This document shows positions 1 to 10,998 of a stretch of DNA of 64,000 nt, in pieces. The notes below the pieces were generated by a model. The model was not told the DNA's origin and searched no databases. It was given only the letters and a program-made list of their open reading frames with translations. Every line of letters begins with the position of its first letter. The first letter of the stretch is position 1. The stretch comes from Edaphochlamys debaryana. Lineage: Eukaryota; Chlorophyta; Chlorophyceae; Chlamydomonadales. The stretch covers positions 62,001-126,000 of the forward strand of contig JAEHOE010000143.1 of assembly GCA_016858145.1 (NCBI GenBank), written 5' to 3'. Both the position numbers and the translations under genes were made by a program.

Positions 1-161
1 CCACAGGGAGACCAGGGCGTTTTTGCCGTTGGTAGGGCGGTTCGGGCCCTGCGCGAGAGGCGGTACCGCCCCTTCTCGTCACCCATCCAACCATTGGCCC
101 TCCGGCACCCCACCAACTCCGTGCCTTTGCCCTTACCTCGCCTTCCCCCCCCCTCTCCCAG
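1..161 (+). other. 3' part of an intron of the leuC-type gene
   Basis: No coding potential continuous with the downstream exon is seen. The stretch ends in a long pyrimidine tract followed by CAG at 159-161, a good acceptor for the exon that starts at 162. The upstream exons of the gene lie outside the window. Confidence 0.7.
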
Positions 162-658
162 GTGTGGGCCGACGTGTACACCACCCCGGTGCCCGGCTGC
201 GACGGCAAGACGGCCGCCGAGATCTTCGAGGAGGCGGGCTGCGTCACCCCCGCCGCGCCCTCGTGCGCCGCCTGCCTGGGCGGGCCGCGCGACACCTTCG
301 CCCGCATGAACGAGCCCGAGGTGGGGCGCCGCGCAGGGGGGCGGTGTGGGCTGGGTACCGAAGGGGGCCAGGACAGGACGATGCATGGACGAAATGGCAC
401 GCACAGTGCATTGGTTGCACCGCCCGGCTTGCAATTGCCACCGCCCGTTCCCATCTTGCTTCACCCTGCGCTCCTGCCCCCTCTCACTGCGCCTGCCCCC
501 TCCCCCTGCCTCCCCCCCAGGTGTGCGTGTCCACCACCAACCGCAACTTCCCCGGCCGCATGGGCCACAAGGAGGGCCAGATCTACCTGGCCTCGCCCTA
601 CACCGCCGCCGCCTCGGCCCTCAAGGGCTTCGTCTGCGACCCCCGCGAGTACATGTAA
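162..658 (+). CDS. leuC: 3-isopropylmalate dehydratase large subunit, C-terminal end (5' partial)
   Basis: Two exons are visible, 162-320 and 521-658 (stop TAA 656-658), joined in phase 0 across a 200-nt intron. The 99 residues carry the aconitase-superfamily signature [10 protein letters not shown] and the LeuC-diagnostic segments [18 protein letters not shown] and [15 protein letters not shown]. The second cysteine of the C-x-x-C in the first signature is one of the [4Fe-4S] cluster ligands in this family. The enzyme isomerises 2-isopropylmalate to 3-isopropylmalate in leucine synthesis, in plants and algae inside the plastid, together with a separate small subunit. The similarity is to plant IIL1-type large subunits. 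The N-terminal three quarters of the protein, including the transit peptide, are outside the window. The identification is secure; only the exon edges are inferred. Confidence 0.93.
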
Positions 659-1461
659 GCGCCGCGGAGCACGCCCGGAGCGCCGCGCCAGCATGCACGT
701 GCGCCAGCGGGCACGTGCACGGCAGGTGCTGCACGGAGTGCACGCCTGGAGCGCGCTGGCGCGGGTGCGAGCGGGCAAGCGGGGGAGGAGCTGGAGGAGC
801 GGCGTCGCGTTGGCGGTCGCGCCGCGTCAGGAGAGCACAGCTGTTGTGGGAGCTTTTGGCGCGGCGCGGACGCGGGCCCGCGCCGGTTGGTGAGCGGCTA
901 GGCGTGGAGGCCGGAGGGTGGGCCGTCGGGGTGGGAAGGGCGTCGATAGCTGGCTGCTGGGTGGAGAGTCGGTCGTGATTCTGGGCGGTTGGCGTGGGCT
1001 TTGTGAAACGTCGTCAGTGTGGCGGCGAGCAGAGTCGCGAATGGAGAGAGGAGGCGTGGTGAGGGGCCGAAACACGGTGCCTCAACGCACGGGAGAGGGG
1101 TAGCGTGCGCGCAGGAGTCGCGGGCTGAGCGAGGTGTGGCGGAGGGTGCGCCGGAGAGGCGTGGGGCTGTGTGAGGGTTGGAGAGCGCGAGTCCGGCACA
1201 GGCCGGGCGGCGCCGTCGGCATGGGCCTTGCTCTTGTAAGGTCTCGTGTGGTTCCATTTCGAAGTGCCGCGCCCCGACCTCAGATTCATGGCTGCTCACT
1301 TGACGGCCGGCGCGCAAACCGTGCTGGGCGTGCACCGCCATCTTCAAATTGGCCAAGCGCAAGGATGCCGTCGCCATTACAAGTGTCAGAGAGTGTATTC
1401 TTAATACTGCAAGCAGTCGCCCATTGTGGCATCCTCGCAATAACAGTCCCGTGGCGATCAA
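659..1461. other. 3' UTR of the leuC-type gene and intergenic spacer
   Basis: No open frame here looks coding. The first part is probably the 3' UTR, since a TGTAA element occurs at 1235-1239, about 580 nt after the stop. The rest is the spacer and 5' region of the next gene on the same strand. Confidence 0.6.
1235..1239 (+). promoter_or_regulatory. TGTAA polyadenylation element, leuC-type gene
   Basis: TGTAA lies 577 nt after the stop codon. In green algae this pentamer, usually 10-20 nt before the cleavage site, replaces AATAAA. A second TGTAA overlaps the stop codon itself (654-658) and is too close to be the functional one. Confidence 0.5.
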
Positions 1462-4457
1462 ATGCTCCAAGGCGACATCGTTTCGGGGCTTGTAGACGTG
1501 TTGAGCACATGCCCCAACATCTGGCAGCACTTCGACCGACGCGAGAAGGCGCAGTTGCGCGCGAGTTGCCGAGCGGCTCGGGCCGCAGCGGATGCCCAAA
1601 CATCACAGCTGCGGCTCAGCCCCATGGAGGACCCTTTTTCTCATGGTGGCATTCCGCTCAACCAGCAAGGGCTCGCAGCTCTCGCTGGCCTGACAGCGCG
1701 GAGCTGTCGCCCGACAGCCCTGTGTGTCGCGTTCACGGCGGGCTGCTACTGCCCGAGCGCCTTCGCCAAGTAAGCTTCTCCGCTTGCCCCCCGTCCCACT
1801 CGTCTAACCCCCACCTACCCCAGTGCCCCACACTTTCACCCCTCAAATACGGCTGCTCCTTACTGCCGCTTCTCCTCGCCTTGTTCCAATACCCCCAAAC
1901 CCGGCCATCCCCCGCCACCCCCCACCCCTACATCACTCCAATGTAGCCTCGCCCCAGCGCTGCAGTTCTGCGGAGCCGCCGTTAAGCGCCTGAAGCTCAC
2001 CGGCCGCCTGCCGGCATGCGGCGACGACGTCCTGGCTGTTCTCGCGACCCACCTGCGGGCCCTCACGGACCTGGACCTGGACCTGAGCGAGCAGCCGAAC
2101 GCCGCCTGCCCCAGCGCGGCTGCGGTGGCCGGGCGCGTGCTCTCGGCGCTGGGGCCCCGCCTCCAGGCCGTGGCGCTGCGGGGCCTGCAGGGCTGGGCGC
2201 CCCACCTGAGCGCTGTCATGGCAACGCTAGAGGCGTGCCGCGGACTCCGGCGGCTGGAGGTGGTCGTGTGGCCGCTGGCCGAGGGCTCCCAGCCCCAGTC
2301 CTCCTGGCGCAACCCCGTCCTGCCCCTCACCACCATGGGCGAAGGTGTGGCAAGGCTGAGGCTCTTCTCTGGGCGCAAATGTGGCGTCTCCTCAGCTCTC
2401 TCCTTGTGTCCGTCTGGGGCTACTGCATCCCATGTACGTCAGGGGTTTCACCCCACGGTGTAACCGCACCTCTGCGCTTCGTCCATGCCCCTCCTGCCCC
2501 TGCTGCTCGTAGCGGCCAAGCTGAGTGCGGCCCTCCTGCCCGCCATCGGCCGCCTCACGGCCCTCACGCACCTCAGCATCGCCGGCACGTGGCCCCTCCT
2601 CCTGGACGAGGAGAACGACGAGCGGGCGGCGGTCATACTGCCGGACAAGCGGCTCGAGGAGCTGAGGCACCTGTCGGCCCTCACCAAGCTGCAGAGCCTC
2701 ATCCTTCGCTTCGATGACGCCCCCGCCTTGAGTGAGGTCTCCTTCGCTTGCACCGACGCCGTCAGCCGCGCCATCCAGGGAGCCATCGCCCCGCTCGCCC
2801 AGCTGCGGTGCCTGGATCTGCACACCCTGCCGCTCACGTACGACACCTGCCGTACGCTGGCCGTACAGCACCCTGGGCTCACGGAGCTCGCCTTCGGGTA
2901 CCTCGCCACCCCGCGTGCCAATGCGGCGGCCACCTTCGCCGCCCCCTTCCCGCCCCACATGCCCACCGTCCCGCTGCCGCCCAGCCTGCGCTTGCTGCGC
3001 CTGTGCGCGGCGTCCCACCGCCTACGGGACCTGGCAGCATTAGCACGTGATAACGAGACCTCCGCTCCGTCGGCACCCTCGGTTCCCTCGGCTCAGGGCC
3101 TGGCCGCAGGGCAGGGCGATGGTTCGGCGGGCCTCCGCCTGGTCCTCCAGCCCTTCAAGCACCGCAACCGCGTGGATAAGAAGCCGGTCGTAATGTTCAC
3201 TTCCAACCATGACTGCGCCTACGAACGGACGCCCCAGGGCCCCACCATCACCCACTCGCCCGAGCTCGACCTGGGCCGGGTGGCGGAGCAGGTCCGGGCC
3301 CTGGTGCCGCTCCTCCGCGGACCCGGCCCCGGCAACACGGCGCTCGCCGCCAGCGCCCACAGCCTGACCATAGGGAGGCAGAGCGGCTGCGCAGGGCGCG
3401 GGCGGCACACAGCCTGGATGCGCGAGCTCGCGCCGTTGAGCGGGGCCCTACGGCGGCTGCAGCTCTTCGACCTGAAGCTGGCGGAGGGGGACCTGGCGGC
3501 CCTGGCGCAGGTCGCACCGGCGGTCGAGGTAGGCGTGGGGCGGTGGCTCGACGGCGCTGGGGCTGCTGCTGGCCGCCCGCCTTCTGGTGCATTGACCCGT
3601 ACCGTTGTGATGAGCTTGTGTTGCCGTGTGGCCGTTGTTGTGCAGGAGCTCACGCTGTCGGACTGCGCCTTTGCGGGGCCCCGGTGCCTCGCCGAGCTGG
3701 CCCCGCTGTACGGCATGACTGACCTGCACATCGCCATGGAGGGCATGCAAGACCTGCTTGCCGTACCGGGCTCCGAGGAGGCGCTCTGGGTGAGCGGGCG
3801 CACAGCTGTCCTTGCCCTTGCCTGCTGCCTTTGACGCGCCGCGTCCCGACGCTGGGGGCGGGGCCGCTAAGAGGTGCTGTCAAGCCTCACACAGGCCGCT
3901 ACCCCCTGCCCTCCGCATGCTTGCCTGCTTCAGGCCCTGGTGCGGGGCCTGGGGCCGCTGCCGTCGCGCGCCCACATGCGGATCTTTATATTTGAGTCCT
4001 TCGACGAGGAGGCGAGTAGTGCTGAGTGATGGGTTTGCAGCTGGACAAGGAGGGCGAGGGAGGGGTGCAAGCTGCAAGGCTTGTCAGAGTCTGTCTGCCC
4101 GCAGAACCCCCACGCCCAGTACCGGTACTCTCTTCCCGCCGCGCCCCCCGACGCAGGGGTCTGGCGCTGGCTCTGGTTCTGAAGATGATGATGAGCGGGC
4201 GGTGCCATCCTGGCGCGGAGCCAAGGAACAGGTATGCCACCAAATGCTTCTCTCCTTGCCGTATCCACATGTCCACCCGCTTCCCTCACGTGGTTTCCTT
4301 CACCATTCGTCACTTCATCTCCACGAACCCCAACGTGACCCTTCCGCCCCACGCCCCTCTGCCCCACGCCCAGGTCCAGGCGATGCTGCTGCGGCTGAGA
4401 GAGGCAGCGGCGGCGCAGGGCCTCAAGGTATTGCTGCAGCTTCGGTCCGAGTGGTGA
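1462..4457 (+). CDS. leucine-rich-repeat protein with F-box-like N terminus
   Basis: Seven exons keep one frame: 1462-1769, 1947-2344, 2513-3528, 3646-3789, 3934-4025, 4105-4231 and 4374-4457, giving 722 residues. The N terminus (residues about 15-50) has the spacing of a degenerate F-box helix bundle, with LRASCRAARAAADA followed by a beta strand, as in many algal F-box/LRR proteins. The body carries irregular leucine-rich repeats such as LTDLDLDLSE, LQAVALRGLQ, LRRLEVVVWPL, LTALTHLSIAG, LRCLDLHTLPL, LRRLQLFDLKL and VQELTLSDCAF. The C terminus has a Gly-Ser/acidic linker followed by a short helix. LRR proteins of this kind usually bind protein partners; a role as substrate receptor of an SCF ligase is only an inference from the N terminus. 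No paralogue or operon-like context helps. The join at 4025/4105 was chosen because it is the one that keeps the acidic segment open. Confidence 0.75.
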
Positions 4458-5390
4458 GGCCGGCGCTAGTCGACAAATGGCCGTCGAGGCAGCGGCCCGC
4501 ACACGATTCAGGGAGGGGGCCGTGCGCATGGGGTTGATGGCCTTACATGGCGAAATGAGGGCTGGGACAGGGGGGGGGTAGGTTCGTCCCAGACATAAAT
4601 CACGCCTAAAATGGAGAGAGCTTGGCGAGAGGAGTCCAAATCCAACAGAGGTTTACTTGCAAAGTTCTGAGCCCCCAAATTGTGTAGTAGGTAGTAGGTC
4701 AGGGGGCCCCCCGGGATTTCGTCAAGGTGTGTCCCTGGGTTTCGTCAGGCGGCCCTGCACGCCTTTCCGGCCCCTTCGGAGGCCTTATCCAGCATTATGT
4801 GACTCTTTTGTAGCAGTATACCGCGGGTAGCAGCGTAGCAGGGGACCCACGATCAGGTTGGGGTCAGTTGTGGCCAGGCATGTCGGCATGCCGCCCTGCA
4901 TACCGCTACCCTGCCGCACAAGGACCGTCCCCCCCCCCCGCACTGCCAATCGCGGCAAGCCGATGTGCGAGTCCCTGACGTGCCCTTGAAGGCTTTTAAG
5001 GTGCCATCGGTGGTCGGCGGTTGGGGTCGGGGTCCACGACATGGTCAATGTCAACACAGTATCTTCGGTGCGGGCATGTGCAGACCGTGCAGAGGGATAG
5101 GGAGCACGACATGCAGCCCGTAGCCGTTATAACGGTCCAAAATGGCTGACATTTAGGCCTTGTACGGCAGTGTCGTGTGCCGTACGGCAGGGTAGGTAGT
5201 AGGTTAGGGGGGGCCCGGGGATTTGCGGCATGACGTCCGGGGGTTTCGTTCCTACCCCCCCCCCCCCCCCTTGGGCTGGGACATGGCTTTAGCGCCGCTA
5301 AGTTAGCGGTGGCGCCGTGCATGCGGAATCGTGAGGATGTGAGGCGCGAGGTGCGGCTGCAGTGCGTGTGGGCTGAGGTGGGCTGCACCA

Positions 5391-5395
5391 TGTAA
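5391..5395 (+). promoter_or_regulatory. TGTAA polyadenylation element, LRR gene
   Basis: First clear TGTAA after the LRR stop codon, 934 nt downstream. It lies 85 bp from the opposite-strand element of the convergent gene. Confidence 0.4.
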
Positions 5396-5479
5396 CGCAG
5401 ACTTGTGTCTTGCCAAGCTGCGGCAGTGATCTCAGCCACCAAGAGTCACTGCAGCTCACTGCATCCATGCGCGCGAGGC

Positions 5480-5484
5480 TTACA
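5480..5484 (-). promoter_or_regulatory. TGTAA polyadenylation element, reductase gene
   Basis: TTACA on the plus strand, that is TGTAA on the minus strand, 632 nt after the reductase stop codon. Confidence 0.45.
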
Positions 5485-6115
5485 GGCCTGCTGTAGAGGC
5501 AGAGATGTGCCATGCACCCCGCAATCCCCGCCTCTCCTGAAGCCCCGCACCGTAGAGTCATCATCGGCCTCAAGGCCGGACACGCTGGCCGTCACACGTG
5601 CTCTCCAGCACGCCGCATGCGCCTGTCCCGCAACTCGCCCACACTCCGAAGTCCGAACCATGCGAGAGTGCACGCAGCCCGCACTCGACCGAAGTTACTG
5701 CCGCAGCAGTGCCCTAGCTACAATGTGCAGCTATCACACTATTTCCACGACCCCCTGCATCATGCTTGGCCCCTGGCTAAGCGGAGCGCCCTCCCGTTTA
5801 TGGCCGCACAGCACCTCTCTATCCCTCTATTCCCCGAAATCTCTCGCTGAGGATGCCTCGACGCTCCGTACAACGTGTACCGGTAGCATTCCAAGTCTTC
5901 TCTCCTGGAACCTCGACCTCGCCAGCACCCGAACCGCGGCCACTGCTCCGCCGCCGCCCCTGTCCTCACGACCATCCTCCCCCTGGCTCCTACATCGATT
6001 CCGCTGCTCCCGCCTCCCCAGTCCCTTTTCCCCCGTCCCGCCAACTTCGCCACCGCGTACAGTGCCTCCCGACGTGCCCGCTCCTGCCAGCTGCGCGCGC
6101 CTCCGCCCCCGCCGC

Positions 6116-9100
6116 TCACTCCGCGTGCTGGCGCCTGCGCGGCGGCTCGCGCTTCTTGCCCGCCAGGAAGGCCTCGAAGGGGTTGGCCGACAGGTACTCG
6201 GTGGGCACCTGCTCCACGGCGTCCGAGAGGATGATGGTGATCTCGGCGTCCCTGGGGGGGGGGGGTGATTGTGGTTGGGGGAGGGGAGTGAGGAGGTAGG
6301 GGGACTAGGAGGGTGTGCAATGCGCAGGCAGCCAGCATGGCGGTGATCTGAGTCGGCCGTTGCTGAAAGCGCATCCCCCCATGCAGACGAGCGCCGAGTG
6401 TCCACTCACTTGCACACCTCCCGCGCCTCCTTCTCCGCCTCCTCGTCACCGCCGGCTGCGGACACGGGACCCAAGCGGGAGGACAGGCTCAGCACAGGGC
6501 AGGCCATGCAGCGATGCCTGGTTGTCCTCAGAGCAGGTCGTGCTCTGCTGCTCGCTAGCGAGCCGGGGTCCGACGGTGGCCCGTGCGCCTTGACCCCGGG
6601 CGCACGACCATGCCCCCCCTCCACACAGTCACCCGACCGCACACGCTCGTGGCCATGCACCCAGTGCCAGGGCGACAGGTCCCCGGAAGCCCCAGCCGTC
6701 CAGTAAGCCCTTGCTGCCCGCCCTTCACCGGAGTCCCTTGCCCACGCCCCTCATCGCCGCCCGCTCACTGAGGATGATGGCCCCAGTGGTCTCGGGGTCG
6801 TACATGAGCGTCTGGTCGTCATCGAACGCGTCCTGGGGTGGGGGAGGAGGAGGAGAAGGGGAGCGAGGGAGGGAACGGAAGGCGGTTCAGCGTGCTGTGC
6901 CTGCCCTTGGCTGCTGCAAGTCGCCAACCCAGTGTGCCCCGGTGTCGGTTCTCTGCAGGCCGGCTCCTGGGGTCCGCAGGCCCAGGCCCTTGACGCCGGG
7001 AAGCAGCGATGCCAGAGGCGCCGACGCGGCCCTGCCAGTCGCGGCCCTCGCCCCGTCCAGTCCACTGCCCCACCGCACCCGCTGCGTCCCCTCCCATACC
7101 AGTATCGTTGAGAAGGACCGCCCTGCGCCCCTTCCCCTTTTTCCCTCCCCCTTGCCCCCCACCTGGAAGCTGGTGGTGCTGGTCAGCACCTTGAGCGGCC
7201 CCAGCGCCTCCCAGTCCTCGAACCGGCCCTTCAGCGCAATGGACGCAGCGTTTGGCACCTGGGGGTCGGGGCGGAGGGCCGGGGGCGGGTGGGCAAAGGA
7301 GAGGAAGACGACCTCGCGCGCCTGACGTCCCGCGCCGGAAGGGGAAGCGGATCCTGAGGGCGGGCAGGATGGGCGAGCTACCCTGACCTCGTTCTTAAAC
7401 CCAGACCCCTCCCCCTTTTCTCCCCACCTTGTAGTACAGGCGCACGTCCTTCCGGAACTGCACCGCCAGGTTCGGGATGTCGGCCGAGGCCTCCAGCAGG
7501 GCGGCGGCGGTGGCGATGCCGCGGCCCGCGGCGAAGATGACCACCTGGGGGGGGGGGGCAGGGAGGGACCCGGGGAAGGGGGGGAAGGCAATGAGGGGGT
7601 GAACGGGGGCGAAGCGGGGACCACGGGCTGGGCCCCGTCATCTATCTGCAGGGCACATGCGCCCAGACCACTTGTGTCCATGTGCGTGCTCGTACACCCC
7701 GACTGCCCTCGCCTGCGCCCCTGGCCGCCCTCGCTTTGCCCTAAGCCCGGCACTCCCTCCCCCTCCCACCCAGGCCCTCGTCCCCTCCCTTACACCACCC
7801 GTAAGCCCCCCTCCCCTCCACCACCCTCCCCCTCACCGTGGGGCAGTTGTAGATCCCGATGATGGGGCTGCCGCGCAGGTCCAGGCCCGTGCCCACGAAG
7901 GGCCCAACCTCCACCACGTCATGCTCCTCCATGCCGTACACCTCGGGCGCCTCCTTCTTAGTCACCAGCACGCTCAGGGGGGCCTGCGGGGCCGGGGCGG
8001 TCGGGTGGTGGGGGCGGTGGGAGGATCAGCCACGGGGCAGTCGTGGGGCGCGGAAGGGTGGGGCGCCGTGGCGTGCACGGGGGTGGAGGGTTCCCACGCC
8101 GATATGCTATGGTGGGGTCGGGTCGGATGGGGTCGGGCCGTGCCACGACGTCCGTGCCTCGCAAGGCCCCCCGTCCTGTAGCGCTGCCCCCACGACCCCC
8201 CCCCCCTCGCACCTTGACGCTGATGGGCTCACGGACCATCTTGATCTCCTGCGCAAACAGGTCACCGCGGACCTGCGGGAGGGGTGGAGGAGGGGGTGTT
8301 TGTTGCTGAGCGGGAACGTGCCGACGCCAGGGAAACCTTGTGGAGGAGGGGGTGGGGGAAGGTGGTCAGCCCGGTGGACGTGGCGAGGCGCCGAGACCAG
8401 CGCTGAAAAGAGGGCTTGCAGCGCCGGCCGTGCCCAGGCGCCTCGGCGCGAGGCCCTTGCGGCCGTGGCCGCCTCCCTGGCTCCGGGGCTGTAGCGCCTG
8501 GAGAGCCAGCGTCAATCGCCACGACGCATGAGAGCTGCAGGGCCTGCACTGGCAGCTGGCCCCGCGCTGCCTGGTGCCCCCACCTCCTCGAGCGCCTGAA
8601 GCCCCTGGGCCCGGCCCCCGCGTGGCTGCCTCGTGCCTGGTGAGCTCCCGACCAGCTGCCATGACGGTTACCCTACACTGTGCCTCGGAAGGCCTGTTTG
8701 GAATCTTGCCTGTCTCCTAGAGGACCCTGCCCCTCTCCCTTTGCATCCCCCGGTTTGCTGAGCCCAGGGTGACAGCGGGCCCTCAGCTCTGATGGCCTGG
8801 AGTGGAGGCCTCGAGTGCTCCTTGCCCTCCCTCGCCTCCTGCCACCCGCTTCTTCCCGCCTGCCCCCACTTCCCACCTTGAACAGGGGCTCCACGTTGAT
8901 TGACTCGGGGAACGGGGGGGACACCACTGAGGGAGCGGGAAGAGGGGGGGACAGGAACCACTGAGAACAGGGGTCGGGAGACATGCGACGACCAAGTCTG
9001 CGTGTCACCACCGGCTGAGCCCTCGCCAGCAGCAGTTGGGCTGCGCGGGTCCTTCTTAACGCTCGAGGCCAAAAGTGTTCCCAAGAGACTGCCTTCTTCT

Positions 9101-9873
9101 TCCTTCTTGCCCCTTCCCCGCCCCACCCGTGAGCTGTCGCTCCACTCCGTTGTTGACGCGCAGCGCGGCCCGCTGCCCCGCCCCCTTGTAGGCGGAGCGC
9201 AGGGGGATGCGCTCGCGGGACACCTCCGCCTCCACCGTCACCAGCCGGTACTCAGGCGTCACCTGAGGGGGGGCGGGGGAAGAGCCACGGTGGGGAAGCG
9301 GCGGGGAACATGAACCGCGAGCTCCGGGCCCACTCTCGGCAGACGGACAGACATCTCCCCCTCGCCCTGGACCTCGTCTCCGAGTTCCCGACCCCGGTCT
9401 TTAGCCAACACCGCCCCACCTGGCGTGAGTCCAGGAAGCGGCCGATGTTCCACGAGGGCTGGTCCTCGGCGCAGAACTTGGCCTCATACCACTTGTGGCG
9501 GTCCTTGCCCTGGATGAGGTCCTGGAGAGATGAAGGAAAAGGGGGGCCGGGGAGGGTAGCGGCGGTTATGGTTCGTGGTAGGAAGTTTCAGATCAAGAAA
9601 ATCAAGCCCGATTCGGCGCGTGCCGCAAACACGCGTGTCTCGCAGCACGTCCAGCGACGAGGTGTTGGCGGGGCAACAGGGGAGGTGGGAGGGGCAGGAT
9701 AGGGTATCGGCCGAAACCCGGAGGCATCCATGGCTGGCGCGAGGCCTCAACCCTTGGCCCGCCGCCTTCGCTCCCTGCAGCCGCCCGCATCACCCTTTCG
9801 CTCAAGGCCCTGTCCGCGGCTTACGTCCTCGTTGATTTCCACAGGCCCCGCCCGGACATCCACGACGTTTGCT
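6116..9873 (-). CDS. FAD/NAD(P)-binding oxidoreductase, pKIWI502-like (5' end unresolved)
   Basis: Ten exons in transcript order are firm: 9420-9521, 9127-9262, 8877-8926, 8213-8272, 7837-7983, 7428-7544, 7163-7258, 6769-6832, 6410-6455 and 6116-6251 (stop 6116-6118). They give 317 residues in one frame. An eleventh, 9825-9873, is a likely upstream exon with donor GTAAGC. Recognisable parts are a flavin-domain-like segment (YKGAGQRAALRV), then PLSVLVTKKEAPEVYGM, then an NAD(P)-binding half with VVIFAAGRGIATAAALLE, DVRLYY and RFEDWEALGPLKVL. This order is that of plant plastid pKIWI502-type reductases of the ferredoxin-NADP reductase superfamily. The usual G-x-G-x-x-P turn is replaced by GRGIAT, and the Y-Y-G-A-R-N motif is broken after YY. 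The basic C-terminal tail (KKREPPRRRQ) is unusual. Substrate and cofactor choice cannot be told. The start codon and any transit peptide were not found. Confidence 0.7.
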
Positions 9874-10998
9874 CTGCCTCCAGCTCTCCGCGCGGATCTT
9901 CATGCACCAGACAACCGGGAAGGTTTGAGTGAGCCTCCAGGGCAAGGCGGGAGCAACGGATTTGCCTACCGAAAGCGCGAGTGCTTTTTGGCAACGGAAG
10001 CAAGCTCCTTTTCTGCCGGGGGGCCTCACCGTGCGCAGCCTGGTCGTCGCTGGGATTGTTGACGATGGCTACATGTTTGGCGCCTCTGCAGCGGCGATCC
10101 ACACCAGCAGGTCAGGGGTGTCGCAAGCATGCATTTGCGTCCTTAGCGAATGGCGCACCTGGTCCGCCCTCCCTAGCCCACGCAGCACCCGCTGTCCCAG
10201 CATGCTACTCCGGTTCCGGGGTTGCGCCTTTGCGAGGGCTAGACTGCCTGCGATTGAAGGCTGCGCAACACCTAGGCAACTCAGATTTCGCAAACTGTGT
10301 TGAGCAACCAGTCTGGTGGTGTGTGTCTGGTCGTGTAGCATTTCGGGCTTGAGCGTCGAGACTTAAGGCGCAAACGGAACCTGCCGTACGGGAGCACCCG
10401 CCGTACCACACATGCCTTTCCGGCAATCCTCTTGCTCTTGGTTTCATATTAAGAGGGGGGCCGAGAAGGGACGACTCGAGTTCTGCGGGTGGCGACACCA
10501 TGCAGTGCGGATGTCCAGGGGTAGGGATCATGGTCCAACATGCCAGCCGACATCAAGACCAGGCAGGGTGCAGCCATCTTCAGCGGCCTATGCGCCGCGC
10601 CACGAGGCCAAAGCACATGGGCCAAGCTCCGAAGACTGCGTACTCTGAACTCACAGAGTGAGTGGTCTTACATCACCGGTGCAGACCTCTGGCCATCCTC
10701 CTCTTGAACTCAAAAGCCCCAGGGGGGCCACGCTCCACAGCTGCGCGCCGCACGGTTACACTTACCCATTCGCCGTTCCGTGGCGCTACGGTGGCAAGGA
10801 TTGTCAACTTGGGTTGGGGACCGTGCCGTGCCGACCTGCCGCCCGTAACCCAATGCCCGCGATGCGGCTGCCCCGCCTCCAATGCTCCCCTTCCGGAATG
10901 AGGACACCGAGCTTGCATACTGAGTGGTCGTGATTCTTACCCCCGCTCTCGCCTGTTGATGCCAGTCGCGGACGCCTTGGCCACATCTGTCTCTCGCC
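9874..10998. other. spacer between divergent reductase and SKIP16 genes
   Basis: Must hold the first exon and promoter of the minus-strand reductase and the promoter of SKIP16. No ATG-started exon could be joined in phase to the reductase with confidence. Nothing else recognised. Confidence 0.5.

Larger units (their letters stand above)
4458..6115. other. spacer between convergent genes, with a degenerate direct repeat
   Basis: No gene is supported here. The interval is closed by TGTAA on the plus strand (5391-5395) for the LRR gene and TTACA (5480-5484, TGTAA on the minus strand) for the reductase gene, so the two transcripts would end less than 100 bp apart. Two related segments, about 4680-4755 and 5190-5260, share GTAGGTAGTAGGT followed by a G/C run, then GGATTT and GGGTTTCGT. 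A run of C occurs at about 5254-5270. Confidence 0.6.

Noticed and set aside
2392..3018. Long minus-strand frames opposite the LRR gene
   Set aside because: They are antisense shadows of the leucine-rich exons; the plus strand has the LRR pattern and consistent splicing.
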